A stretch of DNA of 64,000 nt from Aquabacterium sp. CECT 9606 (lineage in GTDB: Bacteria; Pseudomonadota; Gammaproteobacteria; Burkholderiales; Burkholderiaceae_C), in the NCBI RefSeq assembly GCF_918741295.1, contig NZ_CAKKNB010000001.1, positions 930,001 to 994,000 on the forward strand, read 5' to 3'. The position numbers and the translations under genes were made by a program. Within the stretch, counting starts at the first letter, position 1; each line of letters starts with the position of its first letter. This document shows positions 20,005 through 29,269 of this stretch, piece by piece. Below the pieces are notes generated by a model. That model was given only the letters and a program-made list of their open reading frames with translations. It searched no databases and was not told the DNA's origin.

Positions 20005-21069
20005 ATGTCTGCTCGCCCCACCCAATCCACCCCCGTTCTCGCCCTGACCATGGGCGACGCCTGCGGCATCGGCCCCGAAATCATCGCGCGCCTGTGGTTG
20101 GATGCGGCCATGCCGCAGGCGCTGGTGTTGGGTTCTCCACAGGTGATGCGCCGGGCGGCCGAATGGGTGGCCTGCGCGCAAAGCCGAACCGCGCCGTTGG
20201 TGGCGGAAATTCATGATCCAAAAAACTGGGCCAATGTACCGCCCGGTGCGGTGCCTGTCTGGGCCCCCCCCGGTTTGCCTGCAGACCTGATGGAGGCGCC
20301 CGTGGGTCAGGTGGATGTGCGCGCCGGCCAGGCCGCCGCCGCTTGCATCCGCGCCGCCGTGCGTTTGGCGCAAACGGGGTTGATCGCAGGCATCGTCACG
20401 GCGCCACTGCACAAGGAAGCCTTGGCGCTGGCGGGCGAGCCCTATCCCGGCCACACCGAACTCTTGCAAGCAGAAGGCGCCCCCCAAGGACAGCCACCCG
20501 CGCCGGTGCGCATGATGTTGGCCAATGAGCAGCTCAAGACGGTGCTGGTCACCATCCACATGGCCTTGCGCCAAGCCATCGAGGCAGTCACCTTCGAGTC
20601 AGTGCTGGAGACCATCCGAATCACCCACGATAGCGCCAAATTGTGGGGCGTCGATCAACCCCGCATCGCCGTGGCCGGTCTGAACCCGCACGCAGGCGAA
20701 GGCGGCTTGTTTGGTGACGAGGAAATCCGCATCATCGGCCCGGCCATCGCGGCGGCCAGGGCCTTGGACATCGATGTGAGCGGCCCGCTGGCGCCTGACA
20801 CGGTATTCATGCGCGCCAGGCACGCGGCGGATCACCCAGGCGAGTTCGATGTGGTGATCGCGATGTACCACGATCAGGGCCTGATCCCGGTGAAGTACAT
20901 GGGTTTGGACCATGGCGTGAACGTCACCTTGGGCTTGCCCTTCGTGAGAACCAGCCCCGACCATGGCACGGCGTTTGATTTGGCGGGCACAGGGCGTGCC
21001 GATCCTTCCAGCTTGCTGCAGGCTTGGCGCATGGCGCGCCAACTGGTGAGTGGCCGGGGTGGCGCTTAA
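20005..21069 (+). CDS. pdxA: 4-hydroxythreonine-4-phosphate dehydrogenase
   Basis: NAD-dependent enzyme of the DXP-dependent vitamin B6 pathway. 354 residues from ATG 20005. Motifs: [12 protein letters not shown] near the start, TAPLHKEAL (about 132), the zinc-binding GHTELLQ, and [13 protein letters not shown] near 288, with conserved His ligands. PdxA usually sits with ksgA/surA; here it stands divergent from hisI. Its stop overlaps the end of the convergent DUF1631 gene by 4 nt. Confidence 0.95.
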   Translation: MSARPTQSTPVLALTMGDACGIGPEIIARLWLDAAMPQALVLGSPQVMRRAAEWVACAQSRTAPLVAEIHDPKNWANVPPGAVPVWAPPGLPADLMEAPVGQVDVRAGQAAAACIRAAVRLAQTGLIAGIVTAPLHKEALALAGEPYPGHTELLQAEGAPQGQPPAPVRMMLANEQLKTVLVTIHMALRQAIEAVTFESVLETIRITHDSAKLWGVDQPRIAVAGLNPHAGEGGLFGDEEIRIIGPAIAAARALDIDVSGPLAPDTVFMRARHAADHPGEFDVVIAMYHDQGLIPVKYMGLDHGVNVTLGLPFVRTSPDHGTAFDLAGTGRADPSSLLQAWRMARQLVSGRGGA

Positions 21070-23549
21070 GCGGCCGATTTGTTACTGGCCAGGGCGGCCA
21101 GCTGGCGGCGCGCACGCATCGTGGCGCGCTCGATCAATTCGGACTGCTCGAACGCCTTGAACCGACCCGAATCGCACATCTTGGCCAGGGTTCGCGAGGT
21201 CAGCGAAATGGTCTGTTTGTGCTGGTGGCCTTGGGTGAAGATGAAAAAGCTGCGGCCTTCGCTGATCCAGGTCAGGCGCACGCGCTTCCATTCGCCCTGC
21301 ATCAGCATCTGGTAGGCCGTGCCCTTGTTGATGTGGTGCACCAACTGCGCGCCGGCCGAAGGCACGGGCGGGGCGTCCAGGTTGATGTCGATGTCCAGCA
21401 GGCTGGGATCGCTGGGGCCGGCGCTGTCCAGGTCGATGTCCAGCGGCTCGTTGGCCAGCGCCGCCTCGGGCATGAAGCCGGCCTGCTTGATCTCATCGGC
21501 GCTCAGCGCCGTGACCACGGTCAGGGTGGGAGGCTCTGCTATGTTGTCCAGCGAGGCGGGCAGCGGGTCGTTGGCGGCCTCTTCCCGGCTGGGGATGTTG
21601 ATTTTTTCGACCTTCGTCAGTTGCGCTTCAAGCATGCGCACCGTGAGGTCGTGCTGGGGTTGCGCCTTGAGAGATTCGGCGTGCGAGGGCAGCAATTTGG
21701 AGAAAAAATCCTGCTTGGCCTCTTCAGACCACTGGATCATCGCCAGGCCTTCATTCAGGTCTTTCATCAGTTGCGGCAGCTTCATCAGAAACTCTTTGCG
21801 CAACTGCGGACTGCCCTTGGGCTGCACGCTCAGGGCCAGGTCGTGCCCCGCCTTCTTGACCCGCTGTGCCATGGCCGATTGGGCGCCATCCCGGGCGCTG
21901 GCCATGACCTGCACCTGGCTCCAGATCTGGGTCAGGAAGTCGCGGACAAACTCCGGCATCTCCACCGAGGCCAGTTCTTTCTTGAGCACCTGCATGTAGC
22001 GTTGCTGCACGCGCAGGTCGGCTTCCTTGCCACTGAGCAGCGCTGCCACGGCGGCATTCTCCGCACCTTCCTGGCGGTTCTGCTCGTCGATGAAGGCTTC
22101 CAGCTCCGTCAGCTTGGCCTCGTACAACTCCATGCGGTCGAAGTCGCCCTCGACCACATCGTCCACCAGGGCCGTGATGCGGGCCAGGTAGGCCTGCCCC
22201 ACGCCTTGCTCGTGATCGTCAAAGGTGGCGGACAGGCTGGCGATGCGGTTCACGAAACGCCGAACCGGGTGCTTTCGGGAGCTGAAAAAACCCATGTCCT
22301 GCAATGCCACGCGCAGCACGGGCAATTGCAGGCGGGCAATCTGGCGGGCCATCTGTGGAGAGACCTTGGGGTCTGACAGCACTTGGTCGAACAAGGCGGC
22401 CACGATGTCGATGACCATCTGGTCCAGCGCCGCGCCGCCGCTGGCGCGAACCAGTTCCTCGCGGTGGGCGCGGATCATGTTCACGGCCATCATCGGGCCG
22501 GCAAAGCCGCCTTGAACCGCCCCATCGATTGGTACGCCAGGGAAGGTGCCCGCGAAGTCGGCCGCCGAGGCCACAGCACCGCTGTCCACGCCGCCCCAGC
22601 CTTGCAGGTAGGGCACGCTGTTGAGTCGGCGGATCAGGGAGTTGAACTCGCCCGCGGCGTTTTGCGCTCCGGGCTGGACGTTGCCGCCCATGCCACCCAT
22701 TCCCGGCTGGGTACCTGAGAAGGCCGCGCTGAATGCCGAGGCGGGCATCGACACGCCAAACATCTCGCTCAGGGCCTTGGCGGCGCGCTGGTGCGCCTGC
22801 AGGGGAGTGTTGCCGCTGTGGCCAGCCGCCGTGTCGTTGAACGGGCCTGGTTGGGTGGGCAGGGGGCTGGGCAGGCTGCCAGGGCTGGTCGTTCGGCCGC
22901 CTTGGCTTGATGCTCGGAATTTGCTGGCGCTGACGGCGTCCACCGGACGCACGCCCTGCGAGCGCAGCTCCGTCACGGTCATCTCGTAACTGTTCTTCAG
23001 CCCGGTGGCCAAGTGCCGGCCAATTTGTTGGGCGAGCAAGGTGCTCACTTCCGGGTCCGTGCTGACCTCGGTCAGGGCTTCCAGCAAGGCTCCGCTCACG
23101 GTTTGCGGGCGAAGCGGATTGTGTTCGGCCAGGGCATCGTCCAGCAGAGGGCTCAGGTGATCGTGGACCGCCTTGAACTCGCTTTCGCACTCTTGGCTCA
23201 GGCTCTGGGCGAGTCGCTCGGCCACGACATTGCGTTCCACTTCCGCGTTGTCAACCAGGCTGAGGGCATCCCAGTCGGTTTCTGAGTACACCGTGCCGGC
23301 CGGGGTTTTGCGCCGGGAATCCTTGTTCACGCGCTTGCGCAACTCCACCATGAAAGCCTGGTTGAGCGCCGACGTCTTGCGCTGGAGGTCGAACTCGGCA
23401 GTCATCATCAACTGCCGGTGTGCATTGCTGGTGGAAGTGCTCGCCAGCAGCCCTATCTGACTGCCGGCTTTGTCCACGGCCTCCGCCATCGCCACCTGGA
23501 TGCGGCTGAGCGATGCCTGCAAAACGGGTTCAAGACGGGGGTCGGTCAC
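21066..23549 (-). CDS. DUF1631 family protein
   Basis: Large soluble 827-residue protein of the proteobacterial DUF1631 family; no function is established, though some entries are misnamed thymidine phosphorylase. The N-terminal 200 residues are helical (MTDPRLEPVLQASLSRIQVAM...), a Gly/Pro-rich linker follows around 230-300, then a long helical region. The C-terminal ~110 residues (GTAYQMLMQGEWKRVRLTWIS...) look like a separate beta-rich, PilZ-like module, which is my inference. No membrane helix. Starts at ATG 23549. Confidence 0.8.
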   Translation of the reverse strand: MTDPRLEPVLQASLSRIQVAMAEAVDKAGSQIGLLASTSTSNAHRQLMMTAEFDLQRKTSALNQAFMVELRKRVNKDSRRKTPAGTVYSETDWDALSLVDNAEVERNVVAERLAQSLSQECESEFKAVHDHLSPLLDDALAEHNPLRPQTVSGALLEALTEVSTDPEVSTLLAQQIGRHLATGLKNSYEMTVTELRSQGVRPVDAVSASKFRASSQGGRTTSPGSLPSPLPTQPGPFNDTAAGHSGNTPLQAHQRAAKALSEMFGVSMPASAFSAAFSGTQPGMGGMGGNVQPGAQNAAGEFNSLIRRLNSVPYLQGWGGVDSGAVASAADFAGTFPGVPIDGAVQGGFAGPMMAVNMIRAHREELVRASGGAALDQMVIDIVAALFDQVLSDPKVSPQMARQIARLQLPVLRVALQDMGFFSSRKHPVRRFVNRIASLSATFDDHEQGVGQAYLARITALVDDVVEGDFDRMELYEAKLTELEAFIDEQNRQEGAENAAVAALLSGKEADLRVQQRYMQVLKKELASVEMPEFVRDFLTQIWSQVQVMASARDGAQSAMAQRVKKAGHDLALSVQPKGSPQLRKEFLMKLPQLMKDLNEGLAMIQWSEEAKQDFFSKLLPSHAESLKAQPQHDLTVRMLEAQLTKVEKINIPSREEAANDPLPASLDNIAEPPTLTVVTALSADEIKQAGFMPEAALANEPLDIDLDSAGPSDPSLLDIDINLDAPPVPSAGAQLVHHINKGTAYQMLMQGEWKRVRLTWISEGRSFFIFTQGHQHKQTISLTSRTLAKMCDSGRFKAFEQSELIERATMRARRQLAALASNKSAA

Positions 23550-23659
23550 GGGGCGATTCCAGTCGGTTCAATCAAGGTCATGCATTGCTGCGCCACCACT
23601 GTCCCAGATAGGGACTTCTTTTGATCTCTGGATATCGACCGCTCCGGCCCCTTCTTTCG

Positions 23660-24079
23660 TCATTGTTTCAAACTGTCACGAATCTCTCGAAGCAGCACGA
23701 TGTCTTCAGGTGTGGGGGCAGGCGCCGCGGGCACAGGGGCGGATTCTTTCTTGAGGCGGTTGATCTGCTTGATCATCAAGAAAATGATGAAAGCCAGGAT
23801 CATGAAGTTCAGCGCCACCGTCAGGAAATTGCCGTAGGCGAACACGGCGCCGGCTTTTTTGGCCTCGGCCAAGGGCAATCCGGGCGCCTGACCGGCCAGA
23901 GCGATGTAGTAATTGGAGAAATCCAGGCCGCCCACCACCTTGCCGATCAGGGGCATGATCAAGTCATTGACGACCGAATCAACAATCTTGCCAAAGGCGC
24001 CACCGATGATCACGCCCACGGCCAGATCTACCACATTGCCCTTGACGGCGAACTCCTTGAATTCACTGACGAAACCCAT
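23660..24079 (-). CDS. mscL: Large-conductance mechanosensitive channel
   Basis: Pentameric inner-membrane channel releasing solutes on hypo-osmotic shock. 139 residues with [35 protein letters not shown] at the start (N-terminal amphipathic helix and pore-lining TM1), a periplasmic loop, TM2 ([21 protein letters not shown]) and the basic C-terminal helix. Divergent from petA with 137 nt between the starts. Confidence 0.97.
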   Translation of the reverse strand: MGFVSEFKEFAVKGNVVDLAVGVIIGGAFGKIVDSVVNDLIMPLIGKVVGGLDFSNYYIALAGQAPGLPLAEAKKAGAVFAYGNFLTVALNFMILAFIIFLMIKQINRLKKESAPVPAAPAPTPEDIVLLREIRDSLKQ

Positions 24080-24216
24080 TGACTTGCTCCTTCCCCCTGA
24101 CGGGATGTGTTGCTGAACAGTCTAGGAGTATTGACGGAAACCGCGCCATGTCAACGACGGCGCTGCGGCGTCCGCTAGAATGCGAGGTTGACCCCCAAAC
24201 TCAAGCCATCCAAACC

Positions 24217-24816
24217 ATGAGCAATCAGCCAGTGGATCAAAGCCGCCGGACGTGGGTGACCATCGCCTGTGTCGCAGGTGGAGCAGGCGGCGTGGCCGCC
24301 GCCGTGCCCTTTGCCCTCACTTTCCAGCCGTCAGAACGTGCTCTTGCGGCGGGTTCATCGGTTGAAGTCGACATCAGTGGCCTCAAGCCTGGCGAGATGG
24401 CGACGGTGGAATGGCGGGGCAAACCAGTCTGGATCGTCCGCCGCACGCCTGAGCAGGTTGCGGCCCTGGACAAGTTGGCCTCCGAACTGGCCGATCCCAA
24501 TTCCGAACGCAAGCCCGGCGAACTCACCCCCGAGTACGCCCGCAACGTGCACCGTTCCATCAAGAACGACGTGTTTGTCGCGGTGGGCATCTGCACGCAC
24601 CTCGGTTGCTCACCCACTTCCAAGTTCCAGGCGGGGCCGCAAGCGTCCTTGCCTGACAACTGGCCTGGCGGCTTCTTGTGCCCTTGCCACGGTTCGACCT
24701 TCGATCTGGCCGGCCGCGTCTACAAGAACAAGCCTGCGCCTGACAACCTTGAAGTGCCGCAACACATGTACCTGTCAGACACCAAGATTCTCATTGGTGA
24801 AGACAAAAAAGCCTGA
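24217..24816 (+). CDS. petA: Cytochrome bc1 complex Rieske iron-sulfur subunit
   Basis: Carries the 2Fe-2S cluster that accepts electrons from ubiquinol. Cluster-binding motifs CTHLGC and CPCHGS are intact near residues 127-159. The N-terminus has a twin-arginine signal anchor (QSRRTWVTIA then a hydrophobic segment), so it depends on TatABC, encoded 5 kb away. 199 residues from ATG 24217; the frame stays open upstream, but this Met gives the family start. It leads the petABC operon, 14 nt before petB. Confidence 0.97.
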   Translation: MSNQPVDQSRRTWVTIACVAGGAGGVAAAVPFALTFQPSERALAAGSSVEVDISGLKPGEMATVEWRGKPVWIVRRTPEQVAALDKLASELADPNSERKPGELTPEYARNVHRSIKNDVFVAVGICTHLGCSPTSKFQAGPQASLPDNWPGGFLCPCHGSTFDLAGRVYKNKPAPDNLEVPQHMYLSDTKILIGEDKKA

Positions 24817-24830
24817 CAGGAGAGGTCGAC

Positions 24831-26231
24831 ATGGCTGAATTCAAAGAAGCTCCTGCTGGTGCCAGCGCTGGCACCAAGCTGATGAACTGGGTCGACAATC
24901 GTTTCCCAGCCACCAAGCTGTGGAACGAGCACGCGGCCGAGTACTACGCCCCCAAGAATTTCAATTTCTGGTATTTCTTCGGCTCCCTGGCTTTGCTGGT
25001 GCTGGTGATCCAGATCGTGACAGGGATTTTCCTGGTCATGAACTACAAGCCAGATGCTGCGACGGCCTTTGCCTCCGTCGAGTACATCATGCGCGACGTG
25101 CCTTGGGGCTGGTTGGTGCGCTACATGCACTCAACTGGTGCCTCGGCCTTTTTCGTGGTGGTTTACCTGCACATGTACCGGGGCTTGATTTACGGTTCCT
25201 ACCGCACACCACGCGAACTGGTCTGGGTGTTCGGTTGCCTGATCTTCCTGTGTCTGATGGCCGAAGCCTTCATGGGTTATCTGCTGCCTTGGGGCCAGAT
25301 GTCCTACTGGGGCGCCCAGGTGATCATCAATTTGTTCGCCGCCATTCCCTTCATCGGGCCTGACCTGGCCATCCTGATCCGGGGTGACTACGTGGTTGGT
25401 GATGCCACACTCAACCGCTTCTTCAGCCTGCACGTCATCGCCGTGCCCCTGGTGCTGTTGGGCCTGGTGGTGGCGCATTTGATCGCGCTGCATGAAGTGG
25501 GCTCCAACAACCCAGACGGTGTTGAAATCAAGGCCAAGAAGGATTCCAAGGGTCGTCCGCTGGACGGCATTCCCTTCCATCCTTACTACACCGTGCACGA
25601 CATCATGGGGGTCGCCGGCTTCCTGATTGTCTTCACGGCGGTGATCTTCTTCGCGCCTGAAGCCGGTGGTTATTTCCTGGAATACAACAACTTCATACCG
25701 GCCGACCAGTTCCAGACGCCATCGCACATCGCGCCGGTCTGGTATTTCACGCCGTTTTATTCCATGTTGCGCGCCACCACCGATGACCTCGTCAACGTGT
25801 TGTGCGTCATCACGGGCCTGGCGGCGGTGTTGAACTTCGTCAAGGGCAAGGGCAGCATCCAGGCCAAGGTCGTGGCTTTGGTCGCTGCCGTCATCGGCAT
25901 CTTCCTGCTCAAGACCTTCGACGCCAAGTTCTGGGGCGTGGTGGTCATGGGTGGCGCGGTGGTGATCCTGGTGTTCCTGCCCTGGCTGGACCACAGCCCG
26001 GTCAAGTCCATCCGTTACCGCCCTGGCTTCGTCAAATACCTGTACGCCGTGTTCGTGCTGTTCTTCGTGGTGCTGGGCTACCTGGGTATCCAGCCGCCGT
26101 CGGCCATTGGCACGCTCGTGGCCCAGATCGGCACCATCTTCTACTTCGGCTTCTTCCTGCTGATGCCGTGGTGGAGCCAGCTGGGCACCTTCAAGAAGGT
26201 GCCTGACCGCGTGACTTTCGAGTCCCACTGA
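24831..26231 (+). CDS. petB: Cytochrome b of the bc1 complex
   Basis: Membrane core of ubiquinol:cytochrome c reductase, holding two b hemes and both quinone sites. 466 residues with about nine helices. The four heme-ligating His lie in helices B and D (MHSTGASAFFVVVYLHMYRG and LHVIAVPLVLLGLVVAHLIALHEVG). Qo-site motifs LPWGQMSYWGAQV and PEAGG (the usual PEWY position reads differently) are visible. Starts at ATG 24831 with AGGAGAGG upstream. Confidence 0.97.
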   Translation: MAEFKEAPAGASAGTKLMNWVDNRFPATKLWNEHAAEYYAPKNFNFWYFFGSLALLVLVIQIVTGIFLVMNYKPDAATAFASVEYIMRDVPWGWLVRYMHSTGASAFFVVVYLHMYRGLIYGSYRTPRELVWVFGCLIFLCLMAEAFMGYLLPWGQMSYWGAQVIINLFAAIPFIGPDLAILIRGDYVVGDATLNRFFSLHVIAVPLVLLGLVVAHLIALHEVGSNNPDGVEIKAKKDSKGRPLDGIPFHPYYTVHDIMGVAGFLIVFTAVIFFAPEAGGYFLEYNNFIPADQFQTPSHIAPVWYFTPFYSMLRATTDDLVNVLCVITGLAAVLNFVKGKGSIQAKVVALVAAVIGIFLLKTFDAKFWGVVVMGGAVVILVFLPWLDHSPVKSIRYRPGFVKYLYAVFVLFFVVLGYLGIQPPSAIGTLVAQIGTIFYFGFFLLMPWWSQLGTFKKVPDRVTFESH

Positions 26232-26253
26232 GCGCCTGCAGGAGAGACATGAC

Positions 26254-27018
26254 ATGAAGAAAATTTTTGCCTCCTTGCTGGCCGTGTTCGCCCTGGTCAG
26301 CGGCGCGCGTGCCAACACCGAGTTGGTGCTGGACCGGTTTCCCTACGAACGGGTGACCGACCTGGCCGCCTTGCAAAACGGCGCTAAGCTGTTCGTCAAT
26401 TACTGCCTGAACTGCCACGCGGCTGCGTTCATGCGCTACAACCGCTTGCGCGACATTGGCCTGACTGAAAAGCAGATCAAGGAGAACTTGCTGTTCGCCA
26501 CCGACAAGGTGGGCGAGACCATGAAGGTCTCCATGGACGCCAAGGACGCGAAGGCCTGGTTTGGCGCCACACCGCCTGACCTGACCCTGGTGGCACGCTC
26601 GCGTGCCAGCCACGCGGGCTCCGGCGCCGACTACCTCTACACCTACCTGCGCAGCTTCTACCGCGACGATGCCCGCCCCACCGGCTGGAACAACATTGTG
26701 TTCCCCAACGTGGGCATGCCTCATGTCTTGTGGGAATTGCAGGGCCAGCGTGCAGCGAAGTTCGTGGAAGAGCAAGATCCGCACGATCCCGCCAAGAAAA
26801 TCCACAAGTTTGAAGGCTTCGAGCAGTTGACCGATGGCAAGCTCAAGCCTCCGGAATTCGACAGCCAGATGGCCGACCTGGTGGCTTACTTGCAATGGAT
26901 GGGCGAGCCCATCCAGGGTCAGCGCGTTCGCATTGGTGTGGGCGTGTTGATTTTCCTGAGCATCTTCTTCGTCATTGCCTGGCGCTTGAACGCGGCTTTC
27001 TGGAAAGACGTGAAGTAA
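26254..27018 (+). CDS. petC: Cytochrome c1
   Basis: Periplasmic heme c subunit that passes electrons to soluble cytochrome c. A signal peptide (residues 1-22, ending GARA) is followed by the heme site CLNCH near residue 51; the Met ligand lies in NVGMPHVLW (about 151). A C-terminal membrane anchor (VGVLIFLSIFFVIAWRLNAAF) keeps it in the membrane. 254 residues. AGGAGAG precedes ATG 26254. Last gene of petABC; a strong terminator follows. Confidence 0.97.
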   Translation: MKKIFASLLAVFALVSGARANTELVLDRFPYERVTDLAALQNGAKLFVNYCLNCHAAAFMRYNRLRDIGLTEKQIKENLLFATDKVGETMKVSMDAKDAKAWFGATPPDLTLVARSRASHAGSGADYLYTYLRSFYRDDARPTGWNNIVFPNVGMPHVLWELQGQRAAKFVEEQDPHDPAKKIHKFEGFEQLTDGKLKPPEFDSQMADLVAYLQWMGEPIQGQRVRIGVGVLIFLSIFFVIAWRLNAAFWKDVK

Positions 27019-27035
27019 AGCTTTCAAAGCCTTGG

Positions 27036-27082
27036 GCGCAGTGGTTGTCCTGATCGGAGACCACTGCGCTTGCTCATTTTTT
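27036..27082 (+). terminator. Intrinsic terminator after petC
   Basis: A perfect 10-bp stem (GCGCAGTGGT at 27036-27045 with ACCACTGCGC at 27060-27069) is followed within 7 nt by a run of T at about 27077-27082. It ends petABC before sspA. Confidence 0.8.
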
Positions 27083-27129
27083 CGGTGCTTGCACCCCAAT
27101 AGTTTTTTGTCACTGAGGAGTCCTCCGCC

Positions 27130-27741
27130 ATGATGGTGCTTTACTCCGGAACGACCTGCCCCTACTCGCACCGCTGCCGCTTTGTGCTGTTCGAGAAGGG
27201 CATGGATTTCGAGATCCGGGATGTTGATATTTTCGCCAAACCGGAAGACATCGCGCTGATGAACCCGTACAACGAGGTGCCCATCCTCGTTGAGCGCGAC
27301 CTGATCCTGTACGAATCGCACATCATCAATGAGTACATTGATGAGCGCTTCCCGCACCCTCAGCTGATGCCGGGCGATCCGGTGGCGCGCGCGCGCGTTC
27401 GCCTGTTCCTGCTCAACTTCGAGAAGGAGCTGTTTGCCCACGTCAACGTGCTGGAAGGCCGTGGCATCAAGGGCAACGACAAGCAGCTGGAAAAGGCCCG
27501 TTCGCAGATCCGCGATCGCCTGACCCAACTGGCGCCCATCTTCCTGAAGAACAAGTACATGCTCGGCGACGATTTCTCGATGCTGGACGTGGCCATTGCG
27601 CCGCTGCTGTGGCGCCTGGATTACTACGGCATCGAGTTGTCCAAGAACGCCTTGCCCTTGTTAAAGTACGCCGAACGCATCTTCTCGCGCCCGGCTTACA
27701 TTGAGGCGCTCACCCCGTCCGAGAAAGTCATGCGCAAGTGA
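27130..27741 (+). CDS. sspA: Stringent starvation protein A (GST-fold)
   Basis: RNA-polymerase-associated protein with a glutathione-S-transferase fold but no transferase activity in E. coli, where it acts on stress and acid responses. 203 residues. The N-terminal thioredoxin-like half (MMVLYSGTTCPYSHRCRFVLFEKGMDFEIRDVD) and the PYNEVPILVERDLILYES motif are typical. ATG 27130 is preceded by GAGGAG. sspB follows 22 nt after its stop, the usual pairing. Confidence 0.95.
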   Translation: MMVLYSGTTCPYSHRCRFVLFEKGMDFEIRDVDIFAKPEDIALMNPYNEVPILVERDLILYESHIINEYIDERFPHPQLMPGDPVARARVRLFLLNFEKELFAHVNVLEGRGIKGNDKQLEKARSQIRDRLTQLAPIFLKNKYMLGDDFSMLDVAIAPLLWRLDYYGIELSKNALPLLKYAERIFSRPAYIEALTPSEKVMRK

Positions 27742-27763
27742 TCAGCACTTGCCACCGGATCCT

Positions 27764-28393
27764 ATGACCACGACGCCGATCGATTCCGACAGCCAGGGCA
27801 CGTCTACCAGGCCTTACCTCATCCGGGCCTTGCACGACTGGTGCACCGACAATGGCTTCACGCCTTACCTGGCCGTGTATGTGGATCGTTCGGTTCAGGT
27901 GCCACAGGAGTACGTCAAGAACAACGAAATCGTCCTCAATGTCAGTTTTGAGGCGACCACCCAGCTCCAGTTGGGCAATGAGTTCGTGGAGTTCAAGGCG
28001 CGTTTTGGTGGCATTGCCCGTGAGATCTCGGTGCCGGTGGACCACGTGATTGCCATCTATGCCCGCGAGAATGGGCAAGGCATGGCCTTCCCCGTGCCAA
28101 CGGAAACGGGTGGCATGGATGATGACCTGTCCATGGACGAGCCCACCAGTGACGCACCCGCCGATGGCGCAGACCGTTCGGGCTCTCCCTTGCGCCTGGC
28201 CAGAACCCCGCGTGCCGCACCGGCGAAAGAGAAAGAGCGCGCCAGCACCAAGTCATCTGCCAAGGCCGAAGACAAAAGCCCCGCCAAGGCTTTGTCGCCA
28301 GTCAGCATCGTCAGCTCGGATGGTGATGAACCGCCTCCCGAGTCGCCGCCACCTTCGGGGGCAGGTCGACCCGCTTTGCGTCGCGTGAAGTGA
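27764..28393 (+). CDS. sspB: ClpXP protease specificity-enhancing factor SspB
   Basis: Adaptor delivering ssrA-tagged proteins to ClpXP. The folded domain (RPYLIRALHDWCTDNGFTPYLAVYVD... through GGIAREISVPVDHVIAIYARENGQGMAFP) occupies residues 14-112. The rest, to 209, is a flexible Ser/Pro/Lys-rich tail, longer than in E. coli SspB (165). Its extreme C-terminus is basic (GAGRPALRRVK), where the ClpX-binding tail would be. Starts at ATG 27764. Confidence 0.93.
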   Translation: MTTTPIDSDSQGTSTRPYLIRALHDWCTDNGFTPYLAVYVDRSVQVPQEYVKNNEIVLNVSFEATTQLQLGNEFVEFKARFGGIAREISVPVDHVIAIYARENGQGMAFPVPTETGGMDDDLSMDEPTSDAPADGADRSGSPLRLARTPRAAPAKEKERASTKSSAKAEDKSPAKALSPVSIVSSDGDEPPPESPPPSGAGRPALRRVK

Positions 28394-28419
28394 AATCGAA
28401 GTCCGAGGCACAGTACAAT
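28390..28419 (+). promoter_or_regulatory. Candidate sigma-70 promoter for tRNA-Thr
   Basis: GTGAAA at 28390-28395 (4 of 6 match to -35), an 18-nt spacer, and TACAAT at 28414-28419 (5 of 6 match to -10), 20 nt before the tRNA 5' end. The -35 overlaps the sspB stop codon. Confidence 0.4.
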
Positions 28420-28439
28420 ACTGCGCTTAAGAGTTCTTC

Positions 28440-28515
28440 GCCGCTTTAGCTCAGTTGGTAGAGCAACCGCCTTGTAAGCGGTAGGTCGTCAGTTCGAATC
28501 CGACAAGCGGCACCA
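28440..28515 (+). tRNA. tRNA-Thr (anticodon TGT)
   Basis: 76-nt cloverleaf with encoded CCA. The acceptor GCCGCTT pairs with AAGCGGC, the D stem is GCTC/GAGC, the anticodon stem ACCGC/GCGGT encloses CTTGTAA with anticodon TGT, and the T arm is GTCAG/CCGAC around TTCGAAT with one A-C mismatch. The discriminator is A. A terminator follows 7 nt downstream. Confidence 0.95.
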
Positions 28516-28522
28516 AACAGAC

Positions 28523-28555
28523 AAAGGCCCCAGTGTTATCCACACTGGGGCCTTT
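28523..28555 (+). terminator. Intrinsic terminator after tRNA-Thr
   Basis: A 13-bp perfect stem (AAAGGCCCCAGTG with CACTGGGGCCTTT) around a 7-nt loop, with a short T-rich end on both strands. It could serve both the tRNA and the converging secreted-protein operon. Confidence 0.85.
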
Positions 28556-28576
28556 CTCATTGGGAGCGCATGTTCA

Positions 28577-29263
28577 TCAGCGCATCCAACCCATCCGGCG
28601 CCGCACGGCGGGCAAGCCCAGCATGCCCAATCCGCCCAGCAGCATCAGGGTCGTGCTGGGTTCCGGCACGGCTTGAACCGCCACGAAGTTGTCCAGCGCG
28701 GTTTCTTCGCAGCAGTTGATGCCGCCGATCTCGGGGCCTTCGCGCCAAACGATCTTCGTGATGGGCGTGTCACTGATGATGCCTTGGAACAAGGGGTCGT
28801 TTTCGGTGGCGTTCAAGGGCAGCACTGGGATGCCCTGGTAGGTGGTATCGCCATCGGCAAAGTAGAAGTCCAGGAAACCAGGGCCCGGCGTGGCAGGGTC
28901 AAAGGCGTCGATGTCAAAGCCAAACGATTTGTATAAGCCGCCGACATTGATGTGGTACTCGGCCTCTGGCAAGTCGCGGGTGGTGGCGAACAATTCCTTG
29001 TCACCGGAGCCCTGGAAAACCTTGAGGTTGGCCAGGTTGGTCGATACCGACACGCCAGGCAGGATGTCCACGCCCGACATATTCGCGCCATCGGCAAAGG
29101 ATTCAAAGTCTTGCGTGACCACGGGTGCTGCGCCAATGGCCGAGAGGAAGGCTGTGCGGTCACCGAAAAGGGTGACGTTGGCCGCGTTGGCCCCGCTGGT
29201 GGCGGCGATGGTGAGCAGCGAAGCGGCGGCCAGACGTTGGAGGCGGGTGGTGTGGTGTTTCAT
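28577..29263 (-). CDS. PEP-CTERM sorting domain protein
   Basis: Secreted 228-residue protein. A signal peptide (about residues 1-27, ending GANA) precedes a beta-rich body. The C-terminus has the exosortase sorting signal: AVPEPSTTLMLLGG, a hydrophobic stretch and the basic end RRRMGWMR. Such proteins are processed by exosortase (EpsH/XrtA) and go to the cell surface or exopolysaccharide matrix; no exosortase gene is in the window. It starts 6 nt after the upstream secreted-protein gene, so the two form an operon. The body function is unknown. Confidence 0.88.
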   Translation of the reverse strand: MKHHTTRLQRLAAASLLTIAATSGANAANVTLFGDRTAFLSAIGAAPVVTQDFESFADGANMSGVDILPGVSVSTNLANLKVFQGSGDKELFATTRDLPEAEYHINVGGLYKSFGFDIDAFDPATPGPGFLDFYFADGDTTYQGIPVLPLNATENDPLFQGIISDTPITKIVWREGPEIGGINCCEETALDNFVAVQAVPEPSTTLMLLGGLGMLGLPAVRRRMGWMR

Positions 29264-29269
29264 GATGGT